A stretch of DNA of 64,000 nucleotides from JAXLQL01 sp046331625. Lineage in GTDB: Bacteria > Acidobacteriota > Terriglobia > Bryobacterales > Bryobacteraceae. The notes under the pieces are model-generated. The model did no database searches and was not told where the DNA came from. It saw only the letters and a program-made list of their open reading frames with translations. This document shows, piece by piece, positions 1 to 8,780 of this stretch; within the stretch, counting starts at the first letter, position 1; the number at the start of each line of letters is the position of its first letter. The position numbers were made by a program, and so were the translations under genes. Where the stretch lies: contig JAXLQL010000009.1 of assembly GCA_046331625.1 (NCBI GenBank), forward strand, positions 186,001 through 250,000, in the 5' to 3' direction.

Positions 1-46
1 ACCGTTCCGCTAGCCGGCTTACCGCCCCCGAGTCCAAGATCAACAT
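1..46 (-). CDS. PIN-domain toxin, N-terminal fragment (runs off window)
   Basis: Only the first 15 codons lie in the window. They read MLILDSGAVSRLAER, which fits the first beta strand and first acidic residue (Asp5) of a PIN ribonuclease. The ATG lies 16 nt beyond the stop of the upstream antitoxin gene on the same strand, the usual antitoxin-toxin order of VapBC-like modules. The family call rests on this short stretch plus the gene order; the remaining catalytic acids are outside the window. Confidence 0.6.
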   Translation of the reverse strand, partial: MLILDSGAVSRLAER

Positions 47-62
47 GCGATCAACACAGCCC

Positions 63-311
63 CTAGCCGGCCTTCCGATCCTTGCGACCGGCGATTCGTT
101 GGGCTACGGCGGCCGCGCGGGCGCGCTCTCGAGGTGCGGGCTGACCCACCTCTGCCGCGAGTTCAGATGTGTAGCGCCGGCTGGCGGACTCTAGCTTCCG
201 GCGACGCACTTCATTGCGCACGGCTTCCTGAAGAAGCTCGGATGCAGCCAGCCGGCGCTCTTTCACGATTTCGTAGAGATCCGTTGGAAGATAGACCTGC
301 ATGCGCGGCAT
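63..311 (-). CDS. Ribbon-helix-helix type antitoxin
   Basis: An 82-residue basic protein. The start MPRMQVYLP gives a short beta strand followed by two helices (DLYEIVKERRLAASELLQEAV), the pattern of RHH DNA-binding antitoxins that repress their own operon and neutralise a PIN toxin. An upstream in-frame ATG at 395 would add 28 Arg-rich residues; I reject it because the RHH strand normally lies at the N-terminus and a TATACT box sits about 7 nt before the chosen ATG, suggesting a very short leader. The toxin gene follows directly. The C-terminal half is predicted to be the toxin-binding part. Confidence 0.7.
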   Translation of the reverse strand: MPRMQVYLPTDLYEIVKERRLAASELLQEAVRNEVRRRKLESASRRYTSELAAEVGQPAPRERARAAAVAQRIAGRKDRKAG

Positions 312-875
312 GCGCCTAGTATACATACATTCGCTCACTCTCCGGGCTCGTTGGTGCCTGGCCCTCGTTGGCCGCGGCATTTTCGCGCGACGCATTTATC
401 GGTCCCTATCGGTGGGCGGCAGTTTCAACTGGCCGGTCCGAAACATTTCCAGGGGATCCCGTGGGTGGGCAGAAGGGTTCGAGCGCCGGGATAAACCGGC
501 ATGTTGTAGGGGATGAAAGAGCCCTACAGGAAAGGAGTAGCGATCCATCCTGACCTCGAGTCTTGCGGCGGCCGTCGCGAGGCGGCAGCCGAAGCGTAGA
601 CAGAGGCACTGGTGGGCCGGGTATTGAGCTTCGAGAATTGAACTGGAGATGCCGACCTTGTGATCCCAAGGGGAAGGCAACATCGGTTCGGCCGCAAACG
701 CGAGGCCGGGTCGAATCTCCCGTAGTCGCAGACCCCGGGCACGCCACGAAACAACATGCACGAGAACCGGGAAACCTCCGTTGTCCCTGCCGACTCAGCA
801 GGGCGGTCCGGGAAGGTGAATAGCCATGAGCCGGGCATGCACGCAGCGGAGGAGTCGGACCGCGACGAAGTACCG

Positions 876-2327
876 ATGAACCAGCCGAACAAAGAGGCGC
901 AAGCTTCGGCGGAGGTTGGGGAGGGAAGGTCGCGGAGCAAGGAGAACATCGGTCAGCCACACACGCTACCGGCACAGAACGGGGAACGCGTGTCCCAGGG
1001 GCTGATCGGTGTGCGCCGAGCGGCGCGGGAAAGGAAGCAGGAACGGTTCACTTCGCTGCTCCACCATGTGACGGTCCATCTGCTGCGGGCCAGCTTCTAC
1101 GCGTTAAAGCCGAAGGCTGCGCCAGGGGTGGATGGAATGACATGGCAGGAGTATGAAGACGGGTTGGAGGGCCGGTTGACCGACCTTCACGCCCGTATTC
1201 ACCGGGCAGCGTATCGGGCACAGCCATCACGAAGAGTCTGTATACCGAAGGCCGACGGCAAGCAAAGGCCGTTGGGCATCGCGAGCTTGGAGGGCAAGAT
1301 TGTTCAACAGGCCGTGGTGACCGTCCTCAATGAGATTTACGAGGTGGACTTCCGGGGCTTTTCCTACGGGTTCCGGCCTGGACGCAATCCACACCAAGCG
1401 CTCGATGCGCTGAACGTGGGGATCGTCCGGAAGCAAGTGAACTGGATTCTCGATGCGGACATCAAGGGCTTCTTTGACAACGTCAGTCACGAATGGCTGA
1501 TGAAGTTTCTGGGGCACCGCATTGCAGATCGCCGGATACTCCGCCTGATCCAGAAATGGTTGACGGCGGGGGTTCTGGAAGACGGCGAGAGATCGGACAC
1601 CGAGCAGGGCACTCCGCAAGGGGCGGTGGTCTCGCCGCTGCTGGCGAACGTGTACCTGCACTACGTGTTCGATCTGTGGGCAGAGGTCTGGCGCGAGAAA
1701 GTGGCGAGCGGCGACATGATTGTCGTCCGCTACGCGGATGATCTTGTGGCCGGATTCCAGCATCGAGCCGATGCCGAGCGGTTCCTGAAGGAGTTTCAGG
1801 AGCGGCTGGCGAAGTTCGGGTTGGAACTCCATCCAGGCAAGACGCGGCTGATCGAGTTCGGGCGGCAAGCCTGGCAAAACCGGAAACGGGGCAACCAGGC
1901 CAAGCTCGCAACGTTCACGTTCCTTGGGTTCACGCATTACTGCGGAGAGAACTCGAAAGGCTATTTCCAGGTGTGGAGGGAAACTGCGACAAAGCGGATG
2001 AGGGCCAAGCTTGCGGAGTTGAAGCAAGCCTTGCGTTCTCGGATGCATGAGTCCATTCCCGAAACCGGGAAGTGGCTGCAAGGCGTGGTAAAGGGCTACT
2101 GCCAATATCACGCGGTGCCGGGCAACATCCGTCCGCTGAGCCTATTCCGGGTTCGTCTGTGCCGGTTGTGGCGGCATGTACTGCGCCGCCGGAGTCAGAC
2201 GGCGAAGGTCTCGTGGGATGTGGTCGGTCGTATCGTTGATCGGTGGATCCCTGCGCCTCGCATCTTGCATCCGTATCCCGATGCGCGCTTCGACGCTCGT
2301 ATCCGAGCTAGGAGCCGTATGCGGTAG
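876..2327 (+). CDS. ltrA: Group II intron reverse transcriptase/maturase
   Basis: A protein of 483 residues from the ATG at 876 (MNQPNKEAQ); an in-frame upstream ATG at 756 would give 523. RT fingers and palm are clear: PGVDGMTW, a core RPLGIASLEGKIVQQA, the motif GFSYGFRPGR, DADIKGFFDNV, GTPQGAVVSPLLAN, and the catalytic YADD. The C-terminal thumb/X maturase region contains WIPAPRILHPYP, typical of this subgroup. No HNH endonuclease domain follows, so it would prime retrohoming without second-strand cleavage. The protein promotes intron splicing and reverse-transcribes the intron into DNA. The reading frame is intact, and its stop codon lies inside the domain V hairpin. Confidence 0.95.
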   Translation: MNQPNKEAQASAEVGEGRSRSKENIGQPHTLPAQNGERVSQGLIGVRRAARERKQERFTSLLHHVTVHLLRASFYALKPKAAPGVDGMTWQEYEDGLEGRLTDLHARIHRAAYRAQPSRRVCIPKADGKQRPLGIASLEGKIVQQAVVTVLNEIYEVDFRGFSYGFRPGRNPHQALDALNVGIVRKQVNWILDADIKGFFDNVSHEWLMKFLGHRIADRRILRLIQKWLTAGVLEDGERSDTEQGTPQGAVVSPLLANVYLHYVFDLWAEVWREKVASGDMIVVRYADDLVAGFQHRADAERFLKEFQERLAKFGLELHPGKTRLIEFGRQAWQNRKRGNQAKLATFTFLGFTHYCGENSKGYFQVWRETATKRMRAKLAELKQALRSRMHESIPETGKWLQGVVKGYCQYHAVPGNIRPLSLFRVRLCRLWRHVLRRRSQTAKVSWDVVGRIVDRWIPAPRILHPYPDARFDARIRARSRMR

Positions 2328-2345
2328 TTCCGCTCGTACGGATCT
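2312..2345 (+). ncRNA. Group II intron domain V hairpin
   Basis: A 34-nt hairpin beginning GAGCCG, including the catalytic AGC triad, with paired arms GCGG/CCGC and CGTA/TACG and a TAGTT loop. Its size and position just before a second hairpin match the catalytic core domain V. The maturase stop codon (2325-2327) is in its loop. Confidence 0.75.
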
Positions 2346-2536
2346 CCGCGGGGGGCGGTCAGCAATGGCCGTCCCTACCGCGACCCTTTGGGTCCATGCC
2401 GCCGATGGCTTTCCGAATAGCAATTGTTTTGCCTTCTGCCTATGACGCCGAGTTTAGCGAGCAGATTGATAAGGCATACCCACCGAGCGGATTCAGGGCG
2501 CGTCCTTCACCGTTACGGCAACGTAATGGTGCGGCG

Positions 2537-3601
2537 TCAGTGATTACAGTCGCGGCTGGCCAAAGGACATTCGCTGTAGACGGTATACGCTGGAAGGGTT
2601 CGCCCTAACCGATCCTTCACGTGCTGCTTCCAATCATCGAGTCCCAACGTGACAGCCCCCTGGTCGCTAGCCTTGGCGAGAAACCTGGGATCAGCATTTC
2701 GGACGCCGCAGAGATTCACACCTTGTAGCTTCGTAGCATCGTTCCACGAGAGACGGCTCAGGTCGGCGCCGGACAAATTAGCCCCCCTCAAATCGGCACC
2801 TTCGATGTTCGCCTCCGTCAGATTTGCCCGGCACAAATTGGCACCCTGCAAGTTCGCTTTACCGAAGAAGGCTCGATAAAGTTCACCTCGGTAGAGTTCG
2901 ATCCCCTCAAGGTCGTGCTCGGCAAACATGCCGTACTGAAGGTTCTCCCAGTTGTGCCGGATGGCCTCCCGCGTGGCCTGCAGCTTCAGTTCGATCACCT
3001 GCGCTGCGTCACGACTGGCTCCTTGCTTCTGTCCGGCTAGATTGCGCTGAATGCGCGTAACCGAGCCGTTCCTCCCCGTCCAGCTGTTGCCGTAGAGGAT
3101 CTCACGAATAATTGCCGCATCCCGAGAGCTCGGCGAAACACACCACGGCGAAACCGGCGACGGCTTATCGCAAATGGCTTCACCGATCGCGAAGGCAGCT
3201 GCCCGGCGTACCGACTCGGCGTCCGCTTGACCCGTCTTGACAGCTTCCGTCATCAGCGTTGCGGACAAGATTTCGGCTACCGTCGTACGGAACGGCCCGT
3301 GCCAGTACTGGGCCAGTGCGCTTATCGCGCCGATGCGGGCCTCAGCGCTTTCGCCCCTCGCAGCAACTTCCAGCAATTTGAGAAAGACCTCGCGGTCCCG
3401 ATAAGCCGTCTGTTGGCTTTGGTAGGTGAGGCCGATGAACCCAACCAGCGCTGTCAGAACCCCCGTTGCCACGGGCCACAAGCTACGGGCAAACTTTCCC
3501 CAGCCAGAGTTTTCGCTGGCGAGCTTCCTGTTTTCTGCCTCAAGTTTGTCGACCTCCGCACGGAGCTTGCGGATATCCAGCGCGGTGCGGTCCTCAACCA
3601 T
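2537..3601 (-). CDS. Membrane-anchored pentapeptide-repeat protein
   Basis: 354 residues. The N-terminus (about 5-32) is a coiled coil (LRAEVDKLEAENRKLASEN). One membrane helix follows near residues 42-60 (VATGVLTALVGFIGLTY), then an alpha-helical middle domain rich in RR/EAR segments. Near residues 230-285 there are tandem pentapeptide repeats of the A(N/D)LxG type (ANLQGANLCRANLTEANIEG). Pentapeptide repeats fold as a right-handed beta helix and usually serve as a binding surface; no specific partner can be named. The gene stands alone between the intron and an intergenic gap. Confidence 0.8.
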   Translation of the reverse strand: MVEDRTALDIRKLRAEVDKLEAENRKLASENSGWGKFARSLWPVATGVLTALVGFIGLTYQSQQTAYRDREVFLKLLEVAARGESAEARIGAISALAQYWHGPFRTTVAEILSATLMTEAVKTGQADAESVRRAAAFAIGEAICDKPSPVSPWCVSPSSRDAAIIREILYGNSWTGRNGSVTRIQRNLAGQKQGASRDAAQVIELKLQATREAIRHNWENLQYGMFAEHDLEGIELYRGELYRAFFGKANLQGANLCRANLTEANIEGADLRGANLSGADLSRLSWNDATKLQGVNLCGVRNADPRFLAKASDQGAVTLGLDDWKQHVKDRLGRTLPAYTVYSECPLASRDCNH

Positions 3602-4034
3602 GGCTACCGATCATAGAGCTACAACACCCAATTCTCCAATCGCGCCACATCCTCCTGGAAATGACGCGAAGGCCTTGCGATGAGGTCTCATTCGCTACTT
3701 CTGACATATTTCGATGCATTCATGAAAGTCTCCGGCTTCCACGGCCCCAGCTTTTGCTCAGTGACACGCAAGAGCGAAATCGTTCATTCCAGGCTGCCAG
3801 GAACGGGCGAAAGGCTGGTCCCGAAATGCCGGAACGCCAAGGTCGCGCAGAGTCGCGGAGGGTCCGGTGAGCTGGACCCCGCTGGTCCGCTCGTACCGGG
3901 CCTATTAGCGAACGCTCGACTGCACGCCAAGTTCTTCCGCCGCGGGTTTCCGGCGTTGCGAAACAGGTCCGCACACAATCCTCTGGCCCAGCCCGCCGTG
4001 TGCACCGAACATGTCGAAGGCCTCACGCCGGATA
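3602..4034. other. Intergenic stretch without a supported gene
   Basis: About 430 nt. Several open frames cross it on both strands but none has convincing composition, a family motif or a ribosome-binding site. No tRNA, clear terminator or repeat was seen. Confidence 0.5.
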
Positions 4035-4379
4035 ATGTGGAACGTGACAATAGGGATCCTAGTGCACGGCTCGAACCACTTCATCGTGGAAGGTCCGCTG
4101 CCCTCGCTCGATGCCGCGCGGAAGCTGGTTCGGCTTTGGGAGATCCCGCGGATCGAGCCCGCGCCGCCGCTCCCGTGGCGCGTGATCACGCGGGCGTTTC
4201 GCGAGAACCTCGAGTGGGCCGTGGTGCTCGAAGGCGATTCCCTGCCCCAGGTCAACGTCGCCGAACTCGTCGGCGAAGTCCGCGCGCGAGGTGTGGAGGT
4301 GCATCGCGGACCCGGCCCGCTGCTTGGCTACGATGCGCGTTGTGCCTGGTCCGGGTGCGACTGGCCTGTGGTACGCTAG
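4035..4379 (+). CDS. Hypothetical protein
   Basis: 114 residues from MWNVTIGILVHGSNHFIVEG; an alternative ATG 24 nt upstream adds MSKASRRI. Regular alternation of beta and alpha segments suggests a small globular cytosolic protein with no signal or membrane segment. I do not recognise the family. It ends 6 nt before the next gene on the same strand and may be cotranscribed with it. Confidence 0.55.
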   Translation: MWNVTIGILVHGSNHFIVEGPLPSLDAARKLVRLWEIPRIEPAPPLPWRVITRAFRENLEWAVVLEGDSLPQVNVAELVGEVRARGVEVHRGPGPLLGYDARCAWSGCDWPVVR

Positions 4380-4385
4380 CTCGTT

Positions 4386-5069
4386 ATGAAAAAGTCGCTT
4401 CTCTCCTTCAGCATCGTGGCCGCCATCGCGATCCCCGTGGCCGCGCAACAGGGGCAACCCAAAGCCGGAGCTGCCAAGCAGCCGATGACATTCTTCGTCA
4501 CGAGCGTTGGCCTGGGTGACGGCGCCAATCTCGGCGGCATCGCCGGGGCGGATGCGCATTGCCAGAAGCTGGCCGAGGCCGCAGGGTCCACGGGCATGAC
4601 GTGGCACGCGTATCTTTCGACGCAGGCCGCTGACGGCAAGCCGGCGGTGAATGCACGGGACCGCATCGGGCAGGGTCCTTGGCACAACGCAAAAGGCGCA
4701 GCGGTTGCCAAGAACGTCGGCGATCTGCACGGCGACACGCTCGATCAGGCGCGTATGGGCAACACGCTGACCAAGGCCACCGCGCTGACCGAGAAGGGCG
4801 AGCCGGTGAAGGGCGTGGGCGACACTCCGAATCAGCACGACATTCTTACAGGCAGCCAACTCGACGGCCGCGCCTACAGCGATGGCGCCGACCACACGTG
4901 CAAGAACTGGACCAGCAATGGCGAGGGTACGGCGCAGTTGGGGCATCACGATCGCACTGGTGGTCCGGGGACCTCGTGGAATTCGGTGCATGCGTCGCGC
5001 GGGTGCAGCCAGCCGAATCTGGTGAGCACGGGTGGGGCGGGATACTTCTACTGTTTCGCGGGCCGGTAG
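4386..5069 (+). CDS. Secreted lectin-like protein
   Basis: 227 residues. A signal peptide (MKKSLLSFSIVAAIAIPVAAQ) predicts export. The mature part contains the block TFFVTSVGLGDGANLGG, GADAHCQKLA, WHAYLST, NARDRIGQGPWHNA and a C-terminal WNSVHASRGCS, seen in bacterial exported proteins annotated as lectin or C-type-lectin/endostatin-like. Its paired cysteines could form disulfides in the periplasm. The ligand cannot be inferred. It may be cotranscribed with the small gene upstream. Confidence 0.75.
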   Translation: MKKSLLSFSIVAAIAIPVAAQQGQPKAGAAKQPMTFFVTSVGLGDGANLGGIAGADAHCQKLAEAAGSTGMTWHAYLSTQAADGKPAVNARDRIGQGPWHNAKGAAVAKNVGDLHGDTLDQARMGNTLTKATALTEKGEPVKGVGDTPNQHDILTGSQLDGRAYSDGADHTCKNWTSNGEGTAQLGHHDRTGGPGTSWNSVHASRGCSQPNLVSTGGAGYFYCFAGR

Positions 5070-5100
5070 TGGGCGGAGTGCGATAATTCGGGAGAGATGC

Positions 5101-5122
5101 CGCGAGTCCGCAATGGCTCGCG
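5101..5122. promoter_or_regulatory. Small hairpin before the ATPase gene
   Basis: A perfect 6-bp stem CGCGAG/CTCGCG with a 10-nt loop, between the lectin stop (5069) and the ATPase ATG (5135). It could be a weak terminator or leader structure; no T-tract follows. Confidence 0.3.
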
Positions 5123-5134
5123 GCGGCTTTCACT

Positions 5135-6445
5135 ATGGTCAGACGGATCCGGATCCGGGACTACAAGTCCCTTCGCAATGTCGATGTCAGTCTGGACCGC
5201 CTTGTAGTGCTTTTCGGGCCCAACGCGGCAGGCAAGAGTAACTTCATTGACGCGCTGCAATTGCTCTCGCGAATCGCTTCGAGCCGCACTTTGAAGGAAG
5301 CCTTTGAGCCTCCCTATCGGGGAAAACCCATGGAGTCGTTCTCTTTCGGCGAAACCGGGCTGGAGGGTTTACTCCAGAGGAAGAGCGCATCCTTTATTAT
5401 CGAAGCCGACATTGAGCTTTCGCCATTCGTCATCGAGGCAGTGAACCGGGAGATCCTCGAAACAAAGAGGGGACACTCCAAAACCAACGGAGATGATGGC
5501 GCCAAGGATTTCATCCGGCATCATCGCCTACGATATCGAATCGAGGTGGCCATTTCGCCCAAGACGGGTCTGCTCCATGTGCACGACGAGTACGTAGCGG
5601 CACTGGGGCGGAATGATGAGCCGAGAAAGTCTCCGCAACCGTTCGTCGAATTGGACCGGGCAGGAAAGGACCGGCTTTGTTTGCGGATGGAAGGGCAGGC
5701 GCATCCTGCCTACTTCGACCGCTATCTCGATCACGCAATCATTTCGCGGCCCTTTTACGCGCCCCACTATCCTCATCTGACGGCTCTGAAAAAAGAGCTC
5801 CAGAGTTGGTTCTTCTACTACTTCGAACCACGCGAGCGAATGCGCGCGCCTGTTGGCGTCAAAGAGGTCCGGCACATCGGACTAATGGGAGAGGACCTTG
5901 CGGCGTTCTTGAACACCCTGAAAGAGCTGGATCCGAAACAGTTCAACGCTGTGCAGAAGGCCTTACACGCCCTGATTCCTTCGATCACGGGCATCCGAAC
6001 CGAGGTCAACAAGGTCGGCGAAGTGGAATTGAGTGTGATGGAGGGCGGTGTGGCGATGCCGGCGCGCGTGATCTCGGAGGGCACGCTCAGGGTGCTGGGC
6101 CTACTCGCACTGAGCGGAGCCAAAGAGCCGCCCGCACTCATCGGATTCGAAGAGCCGGAGAATGGAGTGCATCCCCGGCGCATCGCCGACATCGCGAAGA
6201 TCCTGATCGGCAGGGCCGAGTCGGGCAGGACGCAGGTGTTGGTGACCACGCACTCTCCGATTCTGCCGGACCATATTCCGGACCAATACTTGTTCATTTG
6301 CCGGAAGCTGGGCGGCAAGACCGAGATCGAGCCGTTCGATACGTGGGGGCCGCTGGGGAGACTCGCTGACATCGACAGCGGGTTGACGGACCGTAGTGAA
6401 CAACCGATCTCTCTCCGCATGTTGCGGGGCGACTTCGATGCCTGA
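5135..6445 (+). CDS. AAA family ATPase (SMC/OLD-like), probable defence effector subunit
   Basis: 436 residues. N-terminal Walker A is FGPNAAGKSN (about 27-36). An ABC-type signature-like segment SEGTLRVLGLLAL precedes Walker B in LIGFEEPENGVHP, and the H-loop is TTHSP. This is the AAA_21/RecF-SMC layout, with an insertion between the two halves as in OLD-like and PARIS-AriA-type proteins. The C-terminus ends before any TOPRIM domain. The next gene overlaps by 8 nt and encodes a TOPRIM-like partner, so the two are probably translated together. Two-gene ATPase + TOPRIM cassettes are known from anti-phage systems; that role here is inferred. Confidence 0.85.
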   Translation: MVRRIRIRDYKSLRNVDVSLDRLVVLFGPNAAGKSNFIDALQLLSRIASSRTLKEAFEPPYRGKPMESFSFGETGLEGLLQRKSASFIIEADIELSPFVIEAVNREILETKRGHSKTNGDDGAKDFIRHHRLRYRIEVAISPKTGLLHVHDEYVAALGRNDEPRKSPQPFVELDRAGKDRLCLRMEGQAHPAYFDRYLDHAIISRPFYAPHYPHLTALKKELQSWFFYYFEPRERMRAPVGVKEVRHIGLMGEDLAAFLNTLKELDPKQFNAVQKALHALIPSITGIRTEVNKVGEVELSVMEGGVAMPARVISEGTLRVLGLLALSGAKEPPALIGFEEPENGVHPRRIADIAKILIGRAESGRTQVLVTTHSPILPDHIPDQYLFICRKLGGKTEIEPFDTWGPLGRLADIDSGLTDRSEQPISLRMLRGDFDA

Positions 6446-7034
6446 GATCGCGCTGTTCTGCGAGGATTCGTTTCACGAGAGGTTCGTCGTCTCGATGATC
6501 GAACGTTTCGCCCGCGAGCGGAGCGTCTACGTCGCCGTTCGGAAGTACAGCGCGCGTGGCGGGCTTCCCAAGGTCAGAGAGGAGTTCCGTGATTTCCTGA
6601 GGGATCTCGATCGCAATCGCCGCCGGATTCCGGACCTCGGAATCGTCGTCACCGATGCAAACTGTCATGGCCTTCACAAGCGAAGGTCACAGTTGGACGG
6701 TGCATTCAAGCTGTATCCCGATTTTCGCTCGCTTTTCGAATTTGCGATTCCCGACCCTCATGTCGAAAGATGGATGCTCGCGGATCCACTCGCTTTTCAG
6801 TCCGTGTTCGGGCGCGGCTGCACCCTACCCGCAATCAAGTGCCGAAAAGACGAGTACAAGAAGCTTTTGCGGCAAGAGATCCAGAAGAGCGGGATCGACC
6901 CTGCGCTCGGAGGCGAAGAGTACGCCGAGGACATCGTGAACGCGATGGACCTCGGTTACGCAGAAGTCCAGGAGCCTTCCCTCGGACTGTTCCTCAAGGC
7001 GCTGAAGTCGCGCTTCAATTCTTGGGGCACGTAG
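6438..7034 (+). CDS. TOPRIM-like / DUF4276-RloB-like partner of the ATPase
   Basis: 198 residues from the ATG at 6438 (MPEIALFCEDSFHERF), which overlaps the ATPase stop. Acidic motifs are spaced as in DUF4276/RloB-type TOPRIM proteins: an N-terminal E/D cluster (CEDSFHE, residues 8-14), a central VVTDANCHGL and a later IPDPHVERWMLADP, which resembles the family's (I)xxxEAWxxAD element. These residues would bind the divalent metal of a nuclease. No membrane segment. An upstream in-frame ATG (6396) would lie inside the ATPase gene and adds a Cys-rich tail, so I reject it. Confidence 0.65.
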   Translation: MPEIALFCEDSFHERFVVSMIERFARERSVYVAVRKYSARGGLPKVREEFRDFLRDLDRNRRRIPDLGIVVTDANCHGLHKRRSQLDGAFKLYPDFRSLFEFAIPDPHVERWMLADPLAFQSVFGRGCTLPAIKCRKDEYKKLLRQEIQKSGIDPALGGEEYAEDIVNAMDLGYAEVQEPSLGLFLKALKSRFNSWGT

Positions 7035-7035
7035 C

Positions 7036-7791
7036 TCATCGCGGACGAAACACGATCTCCACCGCGTTCCGCACATACTGTTCATCCGCCAGCGTCTCCA
7101 CCGCCTCGGGCGGAAACGTCACCAACTCGCGAAACCGCGCGGCCAGTTCGCCGAACACTTCGAGCCTCGCCGCCGGATCGAGCTGTTCGCGCCGCGTCAA
7201 CGCTTCGAGTGCCGCGCCGGCCAACTCCGGCGGAGTGCGCTGCCGCAATCGCGCCGCCAGGTGCCGGTGCGCGAGCATCGAGTTGAACTTGCCTCCGAGA
7301 AGTTGCTCGAGATCGGGCGCAACGCGCTCCTCGGCGCGGACCACCACCGTGTTTGCCGCCAGGTCCCCAAGGCGCTGCAGGTTGCGATTGAACAGGCACA
7401 CCGCGCCGCCGAGCAAGTAGATTCCCGGCAACTGATCGGCGAAGCGCAACAGGTTCCGCACCACGATCTGGCTGGGTTCGAGCCGCCCGCCGCGCGCATC
7501 CATCACGCGGATCTTCAGCACGCGCTTGCCTACCGTCTGCCCGCGCCACAGCCACTCGCAGCCGATCGCGTAGACAACCGACACCACGAAGTACGCGATC
7601 GTCACGGCCGCGCCGGCGAAATCCTCGCTCACCAAGCGCAGCGGACCCAGGATCTTGGCGAGCGTTGAGGTGATGGTCGAGATCACCATCAGGTCGAGCA
7701 TCAACGCGAGCATTCGCACCGCCGGACCCGCGATCGGCAAACCGAACTCCACGCCCTCGGGCGTGCGGATCACCAGCCGCGTGCCTCTCAT
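7036..7791 (-). CDS. RDD family membrane protein
   Basis: 251 residues, last gene of the long leftward operon. It opens with VIRTPEGVEFGLPIAGPAVRMLALMLDL, the usual RDD start, followed by three hydrophobic helices and the TVGKRVLKIRVMDARG signature. The C-terminal 90 residues are soluble and Arg/Glu-rich. RDD proteins are inner-membrane proteins of mostly unknown transport function; in this gene order (MoxR-DUF58-SpoIIM-RDD) they are taken to assist an envelope-associated MoxR/VWA-like system. The ATG overlaps the previous stop as ATGA. Confidence 0.85.
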   Translation of the reverse strand: MRGTRLVIRTPEGVEFGLPIAGPAVRMLALMLDLMVISTITSTLAKILGPLRLVSEDFAGAAVTIAYFVVSVVYAIGCEWLWRGQTVGKRVLKIRVMDARGGRLEPSQIVVRNLLRFADQLPGIYLLGGAVCLFNRNLQRLGDLAANTVVVRAEERVAPDLEQLLGGKFNSMLAHRHLAARLRQRTPPELAGAALEALTRREQLDPAARLEVFGELAARFRELVTFPPEAVETLADEQYVRNAVEIVFRPR

Positions 7792-8780
7792 CGCGCCTCA
7801 CTCCGTCCCGCGCGCGCCAGAAACGCGCAGAGCAACGCGAGTTGCACGCACCCGAACGCGATCTTCACCGCGTAAGGCACCACGGGTTCGTGATACTGCG
7901 AGAAGAACGCTTCCACGATGCCAGCCCACACGAGCAGCACGCCCACTCCGCCAGCCAGCGTGACGATATCGGGGGCAACTGCCTTCATTCGCTCGGTGCG
8001 CGATTGCCGCTTCCCCCACCCGATGAGCGCGTGCCCGAGCACGAAGCCCGCTTGGCCCGCGAGCAGGATCGCGGGAATCTCAACGGACCCGTGCGGCAAC
8101 AGCCATCCGGTGAGGAACACGCCTTCGCCCGCGGCGACGTAGTCAAAGATGACGGCGCCGAGGATCACGCCGTTGTAGAAGATCATCAGGATGGTCCCGA
8201 GGCCGAACGTCATCCCGAGCGCGAGCGTCATCAGCGATACCTGGATGTTGTGCGTCATCAGGTAGGCCGAGAATCGCGTCTTTTTTCCGGAAAGGTCTTT
8301 GCCCTTGGACGCGTGCTCTTCGGCGACGCGCTCCTTGGGCGATCCCTGCAAGTGATCGAACGGCATGATCACGCGCTTGGCCTCTTTGTCGATAGCGAGC
8401 GCCAGTGCGCCGAAAGCCGCGCCCACCGCGGTGAGCGCCAGCGCCAATTGGAATGCACGCCAGTGCCTGCGGAACGTTTGCGGGAACGTCTCGAGAAACC
8501 ACTTGCGGAAGGAAAACGTGCGGCCTCCGCGCGACTCGTGGATCTCGCAATATGCACGGCCTACCAGCCACTCGAGATACTGCTTCAGTTCGGGCTCGAC
8601 GGAAAGCGGGGCCATGCGAGCCAAGTCAGAGCAGGCGCGCTCATAGAGCTCGTGGAAATGCTGCATCTCCGCGACGCTCATCTCTGCCGTTTCGCCGTTT
8701 TCCATGCGCGCGAGTTCGCGTTCGAGCTCCTGCCACTGCGGACGCCCGGTTTCGACGAAGCGCTGCAGGTCGACGATCAC
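7788..8780 (-). CDS. Stage II sporulation protein M-like membrane protein (DUF95)
   Basis: 330 residues when started at GTG 8780, which forms a GTGA overlap with the DUF58 stop; longer frames run antisense into that gene. A soluble helical N-terminus (LQRFVETGRPQWQELERELA) precedes several membrane helices, including LALALTAVGAAFGALALAI, and the loop LMTHNIQVSLMTLALGMTFGLGT typical of SpoIIM/DUF95. The conserved glycine-rich helix LPHGSVEIPAILLAGQAGFVLG is present. It is not evidence of sporulation: this family is common in non-spore-formers beside MoxR operons. Confidence 0.85.
   Translation of the reverse strand: MIVDLQRFVETGRPQWQELERELARMENGETAEMSVAEMQHFHELYERACSDLARMAPLSVEPELKQYLEWLVGRAYCEIHESRGGRTFSFRKWFLETFPQTFRRHWRAFQLALALTAVGAAFGALALAIDKEAKRVIMPFDHLQGSPKERVAEEHASKGKDLSGKKTRFSAYLMTHNIQVSLMTLALGMTFGLGTILMIFYNGVILGAVIFDYVAAGEGVFLTGWLLPHGSVEIPAILLAGQAGFVLGHALIGWGKRQSRTERMKAVAPDIVTLAGGVGVLLVWAGIVEAFFSQYHEPVVPYAVKIAFGCVQLALLCAFLARAGRSEAR

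Larger units (their letters stand above)
471..2383 (+). mobile_element. Group II intron with internal maturase gene
   Basis: A retroelement: a structured 5' region, a reverse-transcriptase gene, and at the 3' end a domain V-like hairpin (2312-2345) followed by a domain VI-like hairpin with a candidate bulged branch A in CTACCGCGAC, ending near 2383. The 5' boundary is uncertain; GTGGG at 471 is the best match to the GUGYG consensus I can see. No obvious interrupted reading frame flanks it, so the insertion appears to be intergenic. Confidence 0.75.

Noticed and set aside
1227..2111. Leftward frame of 294 codons
   Set aside because: Antisense to the intron maturase.
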